Assembly (NCBI GenBank): GCA_014384665.1
Contig: JACNFI010000002.1
Span: 1 to 8,680, forward strand
DNA length: 8,680 bases
From: Candidatus Cloacimonadota bacterium
Lineage (GTDB): Bacteria > Cloacimonadota > Cloacimonadia > JGIOTU-2
Direction of reading: 5' to 3'
Below the pieces are notes generated by a model, which ran no database searches, had not been told where the DNA came from, and worked only from the letters and a program-made list of their open reading frames with translations. A program made the translations under genes and the position numbers. Positions 7,063 to 8,680 of the stretch are shown one piece after another (position 1 is the stretch's first letter; every line of letters starts with the position of its first letter).

Positions 7063-7827
7063 ATGAAAATGAGAAACACGTTAATTAAAAATTTATCTCG
7101 AAACGGAAATACTTTCTATTTCTCCGAAGCAAAAAGTTTTCTGGGCTTAGATAGTAATGTAACAAAAGTAATCCTTTCACGCCTCGAGAACCGCGGTGCA
7201 ATCGAGCGCATTGAAAAAGGAAAATATCTAATTATCCCCCTCAACGGTGAAAAGGGCAAATACTCTTTACATGAATTTGTTATAGGATCAATGCTTGTGC
7301 AACCGTATTGTATTTCCTATTGGAGTGCATTGCACTATTATGGTCTCACCGAACAAATCCCCAACACTGTTTTTATTCAAACCTCCTCCAGAAAAAAGAA
7401 GCAGCATACTCAAATTTTCGGCGTAAATTATCAGATCGTGAGAATTAAGAAGGATAAGATCTTTGGAACAAGGAAGGAGTGGATCGAAGAAGAACAAATT
7501 ATTCTGGCTGGCAGAGAAAAGTGCATCATAGACTGTCTCGATAAGCCCCAGTTTTCAGGGAGTATCTTTGAGGTGGCAAGGGCGTTGAAGGACAACAGCT
7601 TCGATTTCAACAAGCTCGCTAATTACGCAATTAAGATTGGAAATTCAGGAGTAATAAGACGGCTTGGCTACCTTTGTGAACTATTCAATGCTGAACTTGA
7701 TTTACCACAACTCAACACAAGGAACTATCTTTATCTTGACCCTACGATGCCACACGATGGGCAAAAAAACGCTCGGTGGCGCCTGATAATCAACGTGAAC
7801 GAAATGGACCTTTCGAGCTTGATATGA
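7063..7827 (+). CDS. abiEi: Type IV antitoxin / transcriptional repressor AbiEi
   Basis: The product has 254 residues. Residues about 1-60 are a winged helix-turn-helix (NTFYFSEAKSFLGL, then NVTKVILSRLENRGAIERI and the wing KGKYLIIP) for DNA binding. The family signature follows at about 82-100 (YCISYWSALHYYGLTEQIP), then a beta-rich middle with KCIIDCLDKP (153-162), a helical segment with RRLGYLCELF (199-208), and an end with YLDP and RWRLIINVN (223-246). This matches the usual AbiEi layout of N-terminal wHTH plus C-terminal antitoxin domain. The known role is to neutralise AbiEii without forming a stable complex and to repress the operon. ATG 7063 is chosen because a stop codon lies in frame at 7051; ATG 7069 is possible. 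Neither has a good Shine-Dalgarno site. The inverted repeat immediately upstream fits autoregulation. Its stop overlaps the toxin start by ATGA. Base composition looks less AT-rich than the genes upstream, which fits acquisition as a defence cassette. Confidence 0.92.
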   Translation: MKMRNTLIKNLSRNGNTFYFSEAKSFLGLDSNVTKVILSRLENRGAIERIEKGKYLIIPLNGEKGKYSLHEFVIGSMLVQPYCISYWSALHYYGLTEQIPNTVFIQTSSRKKKQHTQIFGVNYQIVRIKKDKIFGTRKEWIEEEQIILAGREKCIIDCLDKPQFSGSIFEVARALKDNSFDFNKLANYAIKIGNSGVIRRLGYLCELFNAELDLPQLNTRNYLYLDPTMPHDGQKNARWRLIINVNEMDLSSLI

Positions 7828-8621
7828 TACCTCTTTTTGAATTTAAGGCAAAAGCAAGAGAGCTTGGTGTTCCTGTTTCAACAATAGAGAGAGATTATGC
7901 TCAAAACTGGATCTTAACACATCTTGGAACAAAAAATATGGTCTTGAAGGGCGGAACCGCGATCCGAAAAGTTTATGTAGAAAACTATAGGTTTTCGGAC
8001 GACCTTGATTTTACTCTTACTGAACCAACTTCAATTGGGGAGATAAAAGACCAAATCGAAAAATCAATTAAAATAGCCAAAGAAGAAAGCGGAATTGATT
8101 TCCTTTTGGACATTGAAATAGGGTGTTGCAACATCGGTTTTACAGCAAAATTGTATTTTAATATTTCCAGGCGAGGTGGCTTGCCCTTAAAAATTAAATT
8201 GGATATAACTCTTCCCGAGAATGAAATCCTGCTGCTTCCTCCTGAAGAAAAAAACATCATACATCTATTTTCTGATATGTGTAACGCTAAAGTGCTGGCT
8301 TACAGCTTAGATGAAATTGTTGCTGAGAAAATCCGTACTCTCTTCCAAAGAACCCGTCCTCGTGATCTGTATGATATCTGGTTTTTTCTAGTAAAGCACA
8401 AAAGAGATATTTCAAAAATTTTTGTAGATAAAAAATGCAAATTCAAAAATGTAGTAGTTAATTTACATGAATTGGAAATCAGAAAAGATCATTTCGTCAA
8501 ATCCTGGCAAAATTCGCTCATACACCAAATAAAAGACTTACCTGATCCCACCTGTGTTTCTGAGGAAGTATTATATGCCTTACATAAATATGAAACTTGC
8601 ACAAAATTTAATGCTTATTAA
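7824..8621 (+). CDS. abiEii: Type IV toxin, nucleotidyltransferase AbiEii family
   Basis: The product has 265 residues from ATG 7824, which overlaps the antitoxin stop as ATGA and so implies translational coupling. The earlier in-frame GTG at 7776 would add 16 non-conserved residues. Motifs of the AbiEii/AbiGii nucleotidyltransferase family are intact: KGGTAIRK at 42-49; FSDDLDF at 57-63 with the metal-binding Asp60 and Asp62; KIKLDIT at 123-129 with the likely third acid Asp127; and the C-terminal signature at about 161-189 (SLDEIVAEKIRTL, then RPRDLYDIW, with Lys169, Arg180, Asp181 and Asp184). Family members bind NTPs and act as bacteriostatic toxins in abortive phage infection; the related mycobacterial MenT toxins add nucleotides to tRNA 3' ends. 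The target of this one is not deducible. No catalytic residue appears lost, so the module is probably functional. Confidence 0.94.
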   Translation: MIPLFEFKAKARELGVPVSTIERDYAQNWILTHLGTKNMVLKGGTAIRKVYVENYRFSDDLDFTLTEPTSIGEIKDQIEKSIKIAKEESGIDFLLDIEIGCCNIGFTAKLYFNISRRGGLPLKIKLDITLPENEILLLPPEEKNIIHLFSDMCNAKVLAYSLDEIVAEKIRTLFQRTRPRDLYDIWFFLVKHKRDISKIFVDKKCKFKNVVVNLHELEIRKDHFVKSWQNSLIHQIKDLPDPTCVSEEVLYALHKYETCTKFNAY

Positions 8622-8630
8622 ATAGAAGTT

Positions 8631-8680
8631 ATGCGATACGACCAGACACTTCTCGACGATATACGCTCTGCAAACAGCAT
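8631..8680 (+). CDS. dnaG: Start of a gene resembling DNA primase DnaG (3' end outside window)
   Basis: Only 16 full codons are visible: MRYDQTLLDDIRSANS, then AT (probably Ile). The pattern of a short basic start, a helix of the form x-LLDDIRSANSI and a likely following IVDVI fits the extreme N-terminus of DnaG primases, just before their zinc-binding domain. The residues after the edge, including the CPFH zinc motif that would prove it, are not seen. ATG 8631 is 9 nt after the abiEii stop; the upstream AGAAG is a weak ribosome site. There is no terminator between the two, so it may be cotranscribed with the toxin genes. The call rests on resemblance of a very short stretch. Confidence 0.45.
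   Translation, partial: MRYDQTLLDDIRSANS

Noticed and set aside
7776..7823. GTG 7776 as the AbiEii start
   Set aside because: It would add 16 non-family residues and a 52-nt overlap; ATG 7824 gives the ATGA overlap and the expected family N-terminus.
8597..8623. Promoter for the last gene (TTGCAC with a TTAAAT-like -10)
   Set aside because: The spacing is about 15 nt or less and it lies inside the toxin's last codons; too weak to claim.

Overview
The window is AT-rich DNA from a bacterium that probably belongs to the Fibrobacteres-Chlorobi-Bacteroidetes wider group, most likely something close to Candidatus Cloacimonadota or a related uncultured phylum. The main evidence is the giant secreted protein. 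It ends in a Por/type IX-style C-terminal sorting module (QNYPNP, LKIYNVKGQLVKT, NGIYLYKL, KKMVLLR) and carries the mosaic of beta-helix, Ig-like and TPR-like modules common in those lineages. The phylum call is inference from style, not from a marker gene.

Region 1 (1-6962) is a one-directional cluster of surface or secreted protein genes with short spacers and one strong terminator at its end. It reads: (a) the 3' part of a beta-propeller gene cut by the window edge (to 551); (b) a 70-codon gene for a signal peptide plus about 45 residues (574-786); (c) a complete propeller lipoprotein (800-1777); (d) a 1692-residue secreted multi-domain beta-helix protein (1828-6906). Genes a+b and c+d are paralogous pairs. 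The propellers are about two thirds identical over the last 124 residues, and the 70-residue product matches the first ~55 residues of the giant protein at a similar level. The arrangement is therefore a tandem duplication of a 'propeller lipoprotein + secreted beta-helix protein' unit, in which the upstream beta-helix protein has lost everything after its leader. The full-length copy has a 28-nt longer spacer that contains a short perfect palindrome.

Region 2 (6963-8621) is an AbiE-type (type IV) toxin-antitoxin module with its own promoter. A long imperfect inverted repeat overlaps the expected transcription start and reaches the antitoxin start codon, as expected for an autoregulatory operator. 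The winged-helix antitoxin AbiEi (7063-7827) overlaps the nucleotidyltransferase toxin AbiEii (7824-8621) by ATGA.

Region 3 (8631-8680) is the first 16-17 codons of another gene, whose product resembles the extreme N-terminus of DnaG primase. It starts 9 nt after the toxin, with no terminator between them.

No rRNA, tRNA, CRISPR array, transposase or integrase is visible. The most notable points are the duplicated and half-deleted propeller/beta-helix unit, and the operator-controlled AbiE pair directly upstream of a probable replication gene.
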